This document shows, piece by piece, positions 36,953 to 45,379 of a DNA stretch of 64,000 nt. Under the pieces are notes generated by a model. It worked only from the letters and a program-made list of their open reading frames with translations. It was not told the origin of the DNA and did no database searches. The translations under genes and the position numbers were made by a program. Each line of letters starts with the position of its first letter. The stretch's first letter is position 1. The stretch lies in contig NZ_JAGSYH010000003.1 in the NCBI RefSeq assembly GCF_025685685.1, positions 186,001 to 250,000 of the forward strand, written 5' to 3'. Source of the stretch: Acidicapsa dinghuensis. Its GTDB lineage: Bacteria > Acidobacteriota > Terriglobia > Terriglobales > Acidobacteriaceae.

Positions 36953-37981
36953 TCAGCCCTGAGCAGCGAGCTTCTGCAGGAACTCTGCCTGATAGCTGTA
37001 GGAGTCTGGTCCGCTGCCGTTGTAGCGGCGCACAGCGTAGGCCCAGTCACAAGGAATCTTCGAACGGTCCGGGACATTGGAGTAACTGCCGATGTGGTAG
37101 ATCGTCTTCTGGTAAACGTCATTCGCTGCGGCGCCGGTATACCAGAGCGTCGTACCCGCGGTGATCTGCAGCAACGGCGTAGCGGCTGCCTTGCAGTTGA
37201 CGCAGTCGGTAAGGCGGCGCGCATCTCCGTCCGTATATTGGCATGGCCGTAGCGGTCCACTGCCTGCCTCGGCCATGCGATCGTCCGCACCGGCTCTGCC
37301 GATTACTTCGTTGTTGAATTTGTCCTGCAGCACCGCGATGGTCGTTCCCAGATTTCCAATCGGATCGAGAATGAACGCGGGAACGTCAGCCGGCTTCACG
37401 GGATGGTATTTCAGCGTGTACTGCCCGATGCCGTAGCCGCGCGAGGTAATGCGAAATGGGTTGTCTTGGTCGCCATGATCCAGCCCACTGACAACGAAGT
37501 TGTCGATGTTGCCGCGCGACGGAACCTGGAAGTGCATCTGGCTGCTCTCCTGCTGCAGGATTGCGAGCAGATATGGCATAGGCACCGGGCAATTCTGCAT
37601 TGCCTTGACGGCGGCCAGAGTCCTCACATTATCGCCGTGCGGATCGTTCGATGAAGGCACCTTGGGGAAGTTACCGTCATCGAGCATGGCTCCGATGCAC
37701 GCAACCAGGCCCTGATCCACAGCGCCGGTGATTTGCGCAACACTGCCGTTGTTGTAGCTCTTGAGAGCGACGGGTGCGCCCAGCGCGGTATCGTCTTTGT
37801 TGATCAGGTCCCACTGCAGTGCTTTAACTCCGTTGATCGTGCCGCCGCCGTATAGGCCGTCCAGCGGTCCTTTCACATATCCCAGCGAACGAAGATCACG
37901 CTGCAGATCCTGTACCTGCTGTGAGAAATCAGCGCTTTGCTGCAACACCAGTCCATCGACTGCATAGCTTTGATTTGCCAT
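36953..37981 (-). CDS. Peptidoglycan-binding protein with lysozyme-like domain
   Basis: 342 residues without a classical signal peptide. The N-terminal 18-70 is a peptidoglycan-binding-1 domain (QQVQDLQRDLRSLGYVKGPLDGLYGGGTINGVKALQ). The middle resembles a lytic transglycosylase/lysozyme fold, with a candidate Glu in LAILQQESSQMHF and SRGYGIGQYTLKYHP. The C-terminus has three cysteines in a short span. No holin or phage genes are near, so a host murein or interbacterial function is more likely than a prophage endolysin. Catalytic assignment is tentative. Confidence 0.65.
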   Translation of the reverse strand: MANQSYAVDGLVLQQSADFSQQVQDLQRDLRSLGYVKGPLDGLYGGGTINGVKALQWDLINKDDTALGAPVALKSYNNGSVAQITGAVDQGLVACIGAMLDDGNFPKVPSSNDPHGDNVRTLAAVKAMQNCPVPMPYLLAILQQESSQMHFQVPSRGNIDNFVVSGLDHGDQDNPFRITSRGYGIGQYTLKYHPVKPADVPAFILDPIGNLGTTIAVLQDKFNNEVIGRAGADDRMAEAGSGPLRPCQYTDGDARRLTDCVNCKAAATPLLQITAGTTLWYTGAAANDVYQKTIYHIGSYSNVPDRSKIPCDWAYAVRRYNGSGPDSYSYQAEFLQKLAAQG

Positions 37982-38106
37982 CGTTCCCTCCCCAGTTCTT
38001 CCCCGTTTTCTTCAGTTGTTCAGGTGGCAGTTCAGCATCCCACGCCGGACAGCGCCAGTCTATGAAATTCCCCCGCGAAAATAGCCAAGTGCCGCTTTTC
38101 AGCTTT

Positions 38107-39171
38107 CTAGGTTTCCAGCATTTCCTGTGTTTCACGCGCGAGGATGCGAACCAGTTCGCCAGCGGGGACTTCGCGGCATAATCCTACGCCCTGTCCGGCC
38201 CACAACGAAAGAAATTCCGGACGGTTGGCCTGCGCTGCCGCTCGGCGAATCGGGCCGCTCAGCGCATTCTGGATGGGATAGGGTGCAATCTCATGCTCAT
38301 GTGGCGACAGGCGCAGCATGAACTCGTTCACCAGCCCGCGCGCGGCTCTGCCGGAGTAGACTCGCGAGACGCGCGTCGGATGCTCCGCACCGTTGCGCAG
38401 TGCATCGCGCCATAGTTGCGATGTTCCTGCTTCCGGGCAGAGCATGAAGGCCGTACCCATCTGCACGCCGAAAGCTCCGAGCATGCGTGCCGCGGCGATT
38501 CCCCGGCCATCCATGATGCCGCCCGCGGCAATGACGGGGATTTTCACCGCATCGCAAACCAACGGAATAAGAGCCATTGTGCCAATCAGCGAATTTTCGT
38601 AGCTGTCGAGAAAGGTTCCGCGATGCGCTCCTGCGTCTGCGCCCTGGGCACACACCATATCAGCGCCAACAGCCTGCCATGCGCGTGCCTCGGCGACGGT
38701 TGTTGCGGTGCCGCTGACGAGTATGCGGCGACGATGCAGCGCCTCGACTTGCGACTCGCTGAGGATGCCGAAAGTAAAGCTGGCTACTGCAGGCTCCGAC
38801 TCAAGCAGCGCCTCGAACTGTTCGTCGAAGCTCTCGCAGAATTTGGTGATCGGAGGTTGCGGCGGAAGGCCTAGCTCATCGCGCAGCGGCTGCAGCAGCT
38901 TTACCGCATGCTCGACGACTTCAGGCGCGGGATGCGGCGTTTCCAGCACGAAGAGGTTCATTGCAAACGGCCGCTCGGTAAGCCGCCGCGTGGCCGCTAT
39001 CTCTTCGCGAATCCTGTCCGGAGACGACATGCCACCGGCGAGTGAACCCATGCCTCCGGCATTCGAAACCGAAGCAGCCAACTTGGGTGTACTTGGGCCA
39101 CCGGCCATGGGAGCCTGCAGAATGGGCAGCTCAATACCCAATAACCCGGCGAGGCGCGAATCGTGAGGCAT
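38107..39171 (-). CDS. Nitronate monooxygenase / 2-nitropropane dioxygenase-like
   Basis: 354 residues, FMN-binding TIM barrel. Recognised by LPILQAPMAGGPSTPKLAASVSNAGGMGSLAGG, GADMVCAQGADAGAHRGTFLD, PVIAAGGIMDGRGIAAARMLGAFGVQMGTAFMLCPE. The family oxidises alkyl nitronates; many members are of unassigned substrate. Start ATG 39171. It follows fabI on the same strand at 86 bp; some FabK enoyl reductases share this fold, but the AGGHRG-type motif here (QGADAGAHRG) fits the nitronate group. Confidence 0.85.
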   Translation of the reverse strand: MPHDSRLAGLLGIELPILQAPMAGGPSTPKLAASVSNAGGMGSLAGGMSSPDRIREEIAATRRLTERPFAMNLFVLETPHPAPEVVEHAVKLLQPLRDELGLPPQPPITKFCESFDEQFEALLESEPAVASFTFGILSESQVEALHRRRILVSGTATTVAEARAWQAVGADMVCAQGADAGAHRGTFLDSYENSLIGTMALIPLVCDAVKIPVIAAGGIMDGRGIAAARMLGAFGVQMGTAFMLCPEAGTSQLWRDALRNGAEHPTRVSRVYSGRAARGLVNEFMLRLSPHEHEIAPYPIQNALSGPIRRAAAQANRPEFLSLWAGQGVGLCREVPAGELVRILARETQEMLET

Positions 39172-39257
39172 GATCTCCTGTCCATGGAGCGCGCGATGCG
39201 TCAGCTATTGGCGGGATGAATCGCGCGTTTCGAAAGGAGGCTTTGGAAGCCTCCGAC

Positions 39258-40034
39258 TTAGAAGCCCATGATGTTGTAGCCGCAATCGACGTAAATGGTC
39301 TCGCCAGTGATGGCGCCGGAGAGATCGCTGGCGAGGAATGCTGCCGCGCCGCCAACCTCGATCTGCTCTACGTTCTTGCGCAGCGGGGACTTTTCCGCAT
39401 GCACCTTGAGCATCTCTCCCAAGGCGCCGACGCCGCGCGCAGCCAGCGTCTTGATGGGCCCAGCAGAAATGGCGTTGACGCGAATTCTGCGCGGACCAAG
39501 ACTAGCCGCAAGATAACGCACCGTGGCCTCAAGCGCCGCTTTCGCTACGCCCATCACGTTGTAGTTGGGCACCACCTTCTCGGCGCCGTAGTAGGTGAGC
39601 GTGATGATGCTACCGCCATCGGTCATCAACGGAGCCGCAGCACGCGAGAGCGCGATCAGCGAATACACGCTGACATCGTGCGCTACGCGGAAACCTTCGC
39701 GGCTGGTGTTAACGAAGTCGCCGCGCAGATCCTCGGGCGGGGCAAAAGCAACGGCATGCACAAGCACATCGACCTTGCCGTAACGCTCCTTGATCTGTCC
39801 GAAGAGCGTATCGATCTCGGCATCATTCGAGACATCGCACTGGAAGCCTTCTGCTCCGGCCAACTCATCGATCAGACCCTGCGCCTCGGCCTTCATGCGC
39901 TCGTTCTGGTAGCAGATGGCGAGCTGTGCGCCCGCTTCCTGCAGCTTCAAGGCAATCGACCACGCGATGGACCGCTTGTTTGCGAGTCCAAACACAATCG
40001 CTACTTTGCCTTCCAGATCAATCAAATCCGCCAT
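39258..40034 (-). CDS. fabI: Enoyl-[acyl-carrier-protein] reductase (NADH) FabI
   Basis: 258 residues, short-chain dehydrogenase fold with the FabI-type nucleotide loop GLANKRSIAWSIA, HAVAFAPPEDLRG, LTYYGAEKVVPNYNVMGVAKAALEA (catalytic Tyr-x6-Lys) and the closing SGAITGETIYVDCGYNIMGF. It catalyses the last reduction step of fatty acid elongation and is the triclosan/isoniazid-class target. Start ATG 40034. Confidence 0.96.
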   Translation of the reverse strand: MADLIDLEGKVAIVFGLANKRSIAWSIALKLQEAGAQLAICYQNERMKAEAQGLIDELAGAEGFQCDVSNDAEIDTLFGQIKERYGKVDVLVHAVAFAPPEDLRGDFVNTSREGFRVAHDVSVYSLIALSRAAAPLMTDGGSIITLTYYGAEKVVPNYNVMGVAKAALEATVRYLAASLGPRRIRVNAISAGPIKTLAARGVGALGEMLKVHAEKSPLRKNVEQIEVGGAAAFLASDLSGAITGETIYVDCGYNIMGF

Positions 40035-40207
40035 AGTTCATCCTCTTTCTTCTAGGCTCAGGCCCTTCCCTCTGAACGCAAACGCAAGACAGAATAGCAG
40101 TCCAAAGGGGGAAACGTTTCGCAATTGAGTATTCGCGTACCGCGATAGCAAATCCCTGCGCGATTGCAAATTTTTACGCGATTACAAATTCTTCTCCGTC
40201 ACTACAC

Positions 40208-41077
40208 TCAGCCGCCTAGATCCACCAGTTCCACGCGGCCTACAGGAACCCCGAGAAACCGTGAGCCGAGGCGCTCGAACTTCTCGACCGAATCGGTGGC
40301 AAAGCAACGAATCTGCGGGACATGGCCAAGTGCAGATGCATCGCCGCGCACAAGCTGCTGAACCTGCCTCGCAGCTTCCGCTGCTGTCGCTTCCGCTGAA
40401 TCGATAACGCGCACGACACCAGCGCCCGTCAGTTCGTTGATTGTCCGTTCCAGTAATGGTCTCAGTAATGGATAGTGTGTACAACCCAGCACGAGCGTAT
40501 CCGGATTTTGTCCCGCATCGTGTGCTTCTTTGAGTACTTCGGTCAGGTAGATCTTTGCGACCTCGGCTGTTACAGGGTGATCGATCCATCCCTCCTCGAC
40601 CAGCGGCACCAGCAACGGACAGGCTTTTTCGACTCCATGCAGCCCGCGCCGCTGGCATGCAGCGGCGTAGGCATGGCTTGCAACCGTAGCCTCGGTCGCG
40701 ATCACCAACACATTTTTTGTTGCTGTGCTTGCGTGGGCCGCGGCTGCTCCCGGCTCAATCACGCCCAGTACCGGTACCGTAACCGCAGCCTCAATTGCAT
40801 CGATCGCCAGTGCGCTGGCCGTGTTGCAGGCGATCACCAGAAACTCCGCGCCCTGCTCGCGAACGAGAAACTGCGCGCTTTCCGCAGCATATTTCGCAAT
40901 GGTGCGCCGCGACTTCGAGCCGTAGGGCAGCCGCGCCGTATCGCCCAGAAAGACGTATCGCGCCTGCGGCAGATGCTGTAGCAGCGCCTTGAGCACCGTC
41001 AAGCCACCAAAACCAGAGTCGAAAACCCCAATTACCGGCCCTGTCTGATTGGCCGTTCCTGCACTCTCATTCCTCAA
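40208..41077 (-). CDS. murI: Glutamate racemase MurI
   Basis: 289 residues. Catalytic pair in ACNTASALA (first Cys) and LVLGCTHYPLLRP (second Cys), with VIGVFDSGFGGLTVLKALL at the N-terminus. Supplies D-glutamate for peptidoglycan. The start is TTG 41077, whose last two bases form the preceding TGA (TTGA overlap), with GAGGGA upstream; no ATG is in frame. Last gene of an amidase-GerMN-murI wall operon. Confidence 0.94.
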   Translation of the reverse strand: MRNESAGTANQTGPVIGVFDSGFGGLTVLKALLQHLPQARYVFLGDTARLPYGSKSRRTIAKYAAESAQFLVREQGAEFLVIACNTASALAIDAIEAAVTVPVLGVIEPGAAAAHASTATKNVLVIATEATVASHAYAAACQRRGLHGVEKACPLLVPLVEEGWIDHPVTAEVAKIYLTEVLKEAHDAGQNPDTLVLGCTHYPLLRPLLERTINELTGAGVVRVIDSAEATAAEAARQVQQLVRGDASALGHVPQIRCFATDSVEKFERLGSRFLGVPVGRVELVDLGG

Positions 41078-41709
41078 GGCTTCGATCCCTCACTGGCCGC
41101 CGTGCCGGGCAGCTCTGCTGTTAGATAGGTGCGCGTGAGATCGGCGTGGCCTGCGAGCGTAGGCCGCTGCTGCCCATCCACGAGAAAGCGCACCTCACTC
41201 ACGTTGGGCAGATTCGCATGCAACGTTGCGCAGATTGATTCCACCGTCAGCGACTCGGTGAGAATTCCTGAAGGATGCCCGTCGGCGAATGCGCCGGAAA
41301 GATTCACCACCGCCAGTTCGCCTGCAGAGTTGGGCGCGCCCTTCGCCACCGGGGCTGGCAGCAGAAACACCTGTTGCACCGCGCGGGCAACGCCCGGCAC
41401 CGGATGTGTTGCGCCGGAAGCCGCATAAATCTCCAGCAGTTTTGCAAGAATTGCTCGCGCACTCGCCTCCGAGTCTTTGGGCAGAGGCAGCGAATGAGCC
41501 TCGGAGACCAGCGTTCCGTCGGAGTCGTTGGCTACCATCAACGTCACCTGCTCTTCAGGAGCGACCGCTGGAGCCACGGTCGGCGCGAGGTCTTCGCCCT
41601 TGAGCATCTGTTGATGATTTTTCTCGCGCAGCCGCACCAGCACCACCGCCATCGCAATGGAGGCAATCAGCAGCACGCCGAACAATATTTTTTGATAGCG
41701 GGGGATCAC
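41074..41709 (-). CDS. Membrane-anchored GerMN-domain protein
   Basis: 211 residues. N-terminal anchor RYQKILFGVLLIASIAMAVVLVRL, Pro-rich spacer, then a GerMN (sporulation/germination) domain: VTLMVANDSDGTLVSEAHSLPLPKDSEASARAILAKLLE, LAVVNLSGAF, GILTESLTVESICATLHANLPNVSEVRFLVDGQQ. GTG 41709 overlaps the amidase stop (GTGA). GerMN domains in non-sporulating bacteria are linked to cell-wall proteins; the neighbours (amidase, MurI) support that. Confidence 0.85.
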   Translation of the reverse strand: MIPRYQKILFGVLLIASIAMAVVLVRLREKNHQQMLKGEDLAPTVAPAVAPEEQVTLMVANDSDGTLVSEAHSLPLPKDSEASARAILAKLLEIYAASGATHPVPGVARAVQQVFLLPAPVAKGAPNSAGELAVVNLSGAFADGHPSGILTESLTVESICATLHANLPNVSEVRFLVDGQQRPTLAGHADLTRTYLTAELPGTAASEGSKP

Positions 41710-42527
41710 GGCGTCTGGCCTCCGCCCGATGCGGATGCGCCGCGTCCGGTATCCGCACCACCGTCTGTCTCGGACTTCCACTCGACGAGCGCGTTCACCA
41801 GCGCCTGTACCACCTGCATCTGATAATCGGCGTCAGTCACGTCGGCGATGACTTTGCCGTTAGCGGTGCGAACCGGCGCAATCTCAATCGCGAGCGCCGG
41901 GCAGGTCATGCTGTCGATTCCCGGCAGCGAGGCGCGGCCCAGAGTCGCCGGCACCGGTCCCGATCCGCCACCCTGGCCGCTCTGCTCGAAGGCGCTGTTG
42001 ACCACGCCGGCAAATTTGGTGCTTCGCTCTACGTAGCCTGCCTGAGCCGTCTTCCAGGCGGCGAAGCGCGTTGGCGCTGTTGGTGCAAGAGACGAAACGA
42101 AGATGTGCGCTCCCGAGCCTGCTTCGCTGGCGTGCAGGCTCAAGCAGGCTGATCCAGCAGCAGATGCAACGGCGCGATTTGCAATCTGCGCCCGGGCGTC
42201 GCTATCGAGGGTGACGTTGCTCTCGCGGGTCGTCACCACGGTAAACCCACGCGCGGCAAGCAGCGACCGCAGACGAACGCTCATTGCCAGCGTTATGGAC
42301 TTTTCGGAGGCCTGGCCTCCCTGCTGCCCGCCGGCAGCATCGCCCAGGCGCGCGCCATTGTCGTCGCCGCCATGCGCAGCGTCAATGACAACCACGAATC
42401 GCCCTGAGTTTCGGCCATTCGGCGTCTGCGCCATTGCGGGTCGAGCGACGAAAGGAAAAGCGGCGAGCAGGCAGATCAAAACGCCAGCAGCGCTGGCCCC
42501 CGTAGCACGGGGTTCAGACGTGTGCAT
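41706..42527 (-). CDS. N-acetylmuramoyl-L-alanine amidase (AmiC type)
   Basis: 273 residues with a signal peptide (GVLICLLAAFPFVARPAMA). Amidase_3 zinc motifs: VVIDAAHGGDDNGA (His), SEKSITLAMSVRLRSLL (Glu), ACLSLHASEAG (His) and LAIEIAPVRT (catalytic Glu). Cleaves the lactyl-peptide bond of peptidoglycan in the periplasm. ATG 42527 chosen for signal peptide length. First gene of the wall operon. Confidence 0.9.
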   Translation of the reverse strand: MHTSEPRATGASAAGVLICLLAAFPFVARPAMAQTPNGRNSGRFVVVIDAAHGGDDNGARLGDAAGGQQGGQASEKSITLAMSVRLRSLLAARGFTVVTTRESNVTLDSDARAQIANRAVASAAGSACLSLHASEAGSGAHIFVSSLAPTAPTRFAAWKTAQAGYVERSTKFAGVVNSAFEQSGQGGGSGPVPATLGRASLPGIDSMTCPALAIEIAPVRTANGKVIADVTDADYQMQVVQALVNALVEWKSETDGGADTGRGASASGGGQTP

Positions 42528-42879
42528 GCCTCTCAATCGGAGGTTGCCAAGAGCCCTCAATGCGACGTCACTCCAGTCCTATCGGCAGCGTTAACCGCAA
42601 CCGTTGTCAGCGGATAGCTTCTTCGGACTCGAAGTGGATATGTAACCAGCGTTGCGGTAGACCTATGTTGCATGCCAGGGGCCGTCAATCTTCGCTCGAT
42701 TGTATCTTACGGCTCGTGCGCTCATTGGACGGTCAAGGCCGCCGGTCATTCCCGATGGCTACGAATGAGCAAAAGCTGTTGCTACGTAACGCGAATTCCG
42801 CAGGGTGAAACCAAATGACAATTCAATGACAGCCAACCGAAATAGGATCGTGCTAACATCCACAACACGCAGGAAGACT
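42528..42879. other. Intergenic region between the amidase operon and the VWFA genes
   Basis: A 352-bp divergent gap. No gene, hairpin array or recognisable operator is seen; it presumably carries the two promoters. Confidence 0.4.
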
Positions 42880-43995
42880 ATGACTCGACTCCTACGTACG
42901 ACACCGGCTTGTCTCCTTGCCCACTGCTGTAATGTGTTTTCCATCATTCCGGGGGCGAGTAGAGGCTGCTTGCGTGCCGTTTTTCTGTTCCTTTTCATCC
43001 TGCCGGTCTTCGCCTCCTCGCAGCTTCTCGCGCAGGATGATCCGCTGAACAAGGTGCATGTACCGGTACCTGCCTCTGCCGCAACGCCGGAGGTAGGCGC
43101 TCCGAAAGGCGCTGAAGCTCCAGCGGTTACGGGCCCGGGCGCACTACATGCCCTTCCGGGAGCACGCATCGCCGTCAACGTCGATCTGGTTCTGGTTCCC
43201 GTAACCGTCACCGATCCGATGAACCGGCTGGTGACTGGTCTTGAAGAGTCCGACTTCTTCCTCTTCGAAAACAACAACAAACAGTCGATCAAGACCTTCT
43301 CCTGTGAAGATGCTCCGGTTTCGATCGGCATCATCATGGATCTCTCCGGCTCAATGACCTCGAAATTGATCCGGGCGCGGGATTCGGTCCTTCAGTTCAT
43401 GAAAACAGCAAATCCGCAGGATGAATTCTTTGTCATCGGCTTCAACGACCGGCCTGAGCTGATCGAGGACTTTACCAGTTCGGTCGACCAGATTGAATCT
43501 CGCCTGCAAACGGTGCATGCCGGGCACCGGACTGCGCTGCTAGATGCCATCTATTACGGCCTGGACAAAATGAAGACCGCCAAGAATGAGAGGAAAGCAC
43601 TTCTGGTTGTCTCCGATGGAGGCGACAACCGATCCCGCTACACGGAGAGCGAGGTCAAGGCGCAGGTTCGAGAATCCGACACCGAGATTTACTCTATCGG
43701 CATCTTCGACCCCTACGCGCCGACGACCGAGGAGCGCATGGGCCCGGTTTTGCTGAACGATATCAGCGAAGAAACCGGCGGACGCATGTTCCGGGTTGAC
43801 GATCTGTCGGAGATGGGTGACATTGCCGTCAAGATTTCTACCGAGCTGCGTAACCAGTATGTAATTGGTTATAACCCTTCCGCTCTGCAACGTGACGGTA
43901 AGTGGCGTAAAGTGAAGGTGAAGCTGGTGCCTCCTCAGGGCCTGCCTCCCCTGACTGTTCATGCCCGTACCGGTTACTATGCGCCTCTTCACTAG
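42880..43995 (+). CDS. VWFA-related exported protein (TIGR03436 type), first copy
   Basis: 371 residues. ATG 42880 has AGGAAG six bases upstream and leads into a hydrophobic signal (LRAVFLFLFILPVFASSQLLAQ). The domain begins with VNVDLVLVPVTVTDPMNRLVTGLEESDFFLFENN and carries a MIDAS motif IIMDLSGSMTSK and the DGGDNRSRY loop; the end RNQYVIGYNPS..GKWRKVKVKLVPP is typical of the acidobacterial family. Probably a periplasmic metal-dependent protein-binding module; function unknown. Confidence 0.9.
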   Translation: MTRLLRTTPACLLAHCCNVFSIIPGASRGCLRAVFLFLFILPVFASSQLLAQDDPLNKVHVPVPASAATPEVGAPKGAEAPAVTGPGALHALPGARIAVNVDLVLVPVTVTDPMNRLVTGLEESDFFLFENNNKQSIKTFSCEDAPVSIGIIMDLSGSMTSKLIRARDSVLQFMKTANPQDEFFVIGFNDRPELIEDFTSSVDQIESRLQTVHAGHRTALLDAIYYGLDKMKTAKNERKALLVVSDGGDNRSRYTESEVKAQVRESDTEIYSIGIFDPYAPTTEERMGPVLLNDISEETGGRMFRVDDLSEMGDIAVKISTELRNQYVIGYNPSALQRDGKWRKVKVKLVPPQGLPPLTVHARTGYYAPLH

Positions 43996-45091
43996 TCAAA
44001 CTCTGGTGATTTTTCAAGCCAAACCTGCCGCGAAAGCGCGGATTCATGCAGGACGGACGCTTTTTTTTGCCGCCGTCGCGGCTCTCCTATGTTCGATTCC
44101 AGGCATCACGCAGACTCCTAAACAGCCTCCGCCGCTCACCGTAGACCGCGATCCGGTCCGGTCGCCAGATGCCTCTTCTGTGCCGACCTCGGGCCAGACG
44201 GCAACCAAGGAGGGCAGCGGCTACGTCGTTCACACGGACGTGGAAGAGGTCTCGCTCAATGTGACGGTTCTGGATAATCACGGCGTGGTGATCCAGGACC
44301 TCAAGGAGGGCGATTTCAAGGTGTTGGAGGATGGCGTGCAGCAGACGCTGCTCAGCTTCCAGCACGCCGATCTACCTGTCTCGATCGGACTGGTCATCGA
44401 TAACTCCGGCTCCATGTATAAGAAGCGTCCCTCGGTCAACAAGGCTGCGCTGGATTTGGTGCTCGCTTCGAATCCGCAGGATGAAGCCTTCGTCGTCAAT
44501 TTTGCGGACGACGCCTACATCGACCAGGACCTGACTTCGGACCCGAACAAACTGCGCGATGGCCTGGCGCATATCGAGTCGCGCGGCGGCACGGCTCTCT
44601 ATGATGCCGTCGTCGCCTCCGCCGACAAACTGGCCGCCGACGCCCACCGTGCCAAGCAGGTTATCGTCATCATCACCGATGGCGAAGATAACGCCTCCAC
44701 GCTCAATCTCGAACAGGCGATTCGCCGTGTGCAGCAGCTCTCCGGACCGGTTATCTACTCCATCGGCCTGCTCTTTGGCGATGAGATGTCGCACGGCGAA
44801 GTTCGTCATGCCCGGCGAGCGCTTGAAATGCTCTCCGGCGAAACCGGCGGTATTGCCTTCTTCCCCAAATCACTCGATCAGATCGATGAAATCGCCGCCG
44901 AGGTGGCGCGCGACATCCGCAGCCAGTACACGCTGGCCTATCACAGCACCAAGCCAAGCACACAGCCCGGCTTCCGGCATATCACCGTCGTTGCCCAGTC
45001 CAAGAGTGAGGGCAAGCTCAACGTACGCACGCGCACGGGCTATTATCCAGTGGTGAAGCCTCCGGCGAAACCCGCTACATCAAACCCCTGA
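43979..45091 (+). CDS. VWFA-related exported protein (TIGR03436 type), second copy
   Basis: 370 residues from ATG 43979, which overlaps the end of the first copy in another frame. Signal-like segment TLFFAAVAALLCSIPGITQ, then VSLNVTVLDNHGVVIQDLKEGDFKVLEDGV, MIDAS VIDNSGSMYKK and TDGEDNAS. It is a tandem paralogue of the preceding gene with the same end (RSQYTLAYHSTKPS...GYYPVV). Translation is probably coupled because no strong ribosome site precedes it. Confidence 0.9.
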   Translation: MRLFTSQTLVIFQAKPAAKARIHAGRTLFFAAVAALLCSIPGITQTPKQPPPLTVDRDPVRSPDASSVPTSGQTATKEGSGYVVHTDVEEVSLNVTVLDNHGVVIQDLKEGDFKVLEDGVQQTLLSFQHADLPVSIGLVIDNSGSMYKKRPSVNKAALDLVLASNPQDEAFVVNFADDAYIDQDLTSDPNKLRDGLAHIESRGGTALYDAVVASADKLAADAHRAKQVIVIITDGEDNASTLNLEQAIRRVQQLSGPVIYSIGLLFGDEMSHGEVRHARRALEMLSGETGGIAFFPKSLDQIDEIAAEVARDIRSQYTLAYHSTKPSTQPGFRHITVVAQSKSEGKLNVRTRTGYYPVVKPPAKPATSNP

Positions 45092-45379
45092 TCCCGGCTC
45101 GCGCTCTTTCGACACTTCGCGGATTGGATCAGAGGGTTTCTCCGCAACAGCATGCGCATCCTGGTTTCTTCTATGCTCGATAAAGATAAAAAAGTCAGAG
45201 ATATAGCGTTATTCAACGCATTGAAGCAGGTGGCGCCAGCCGAAGCTCTGCCGGCGCATATTCCTGTCTCGGTTCTCTAAGTTTCGATCAGATTTGACAA
45301 GAGATTTTTTAGCATTCAACATTGCCGGCCGAAGAGCTGCCGCAGGTAACAGCAGATCTTCGGCTGCAAAAAAATCGAG
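45092..45379. other. Intergenic gap, nothing recognised
   Basis: 288 bp between two convergent genes. A moderately AT-rich stretch occurs around 45180-45215, but no gene or clear terminator could be supported. Confidence 0.4.

Noticed and set aside
36953..37981. Prophage endolysin
   Set aside because: No phage structural, holin or integrase genes are near, and the neighbours are housekeeping or metabolic genes.
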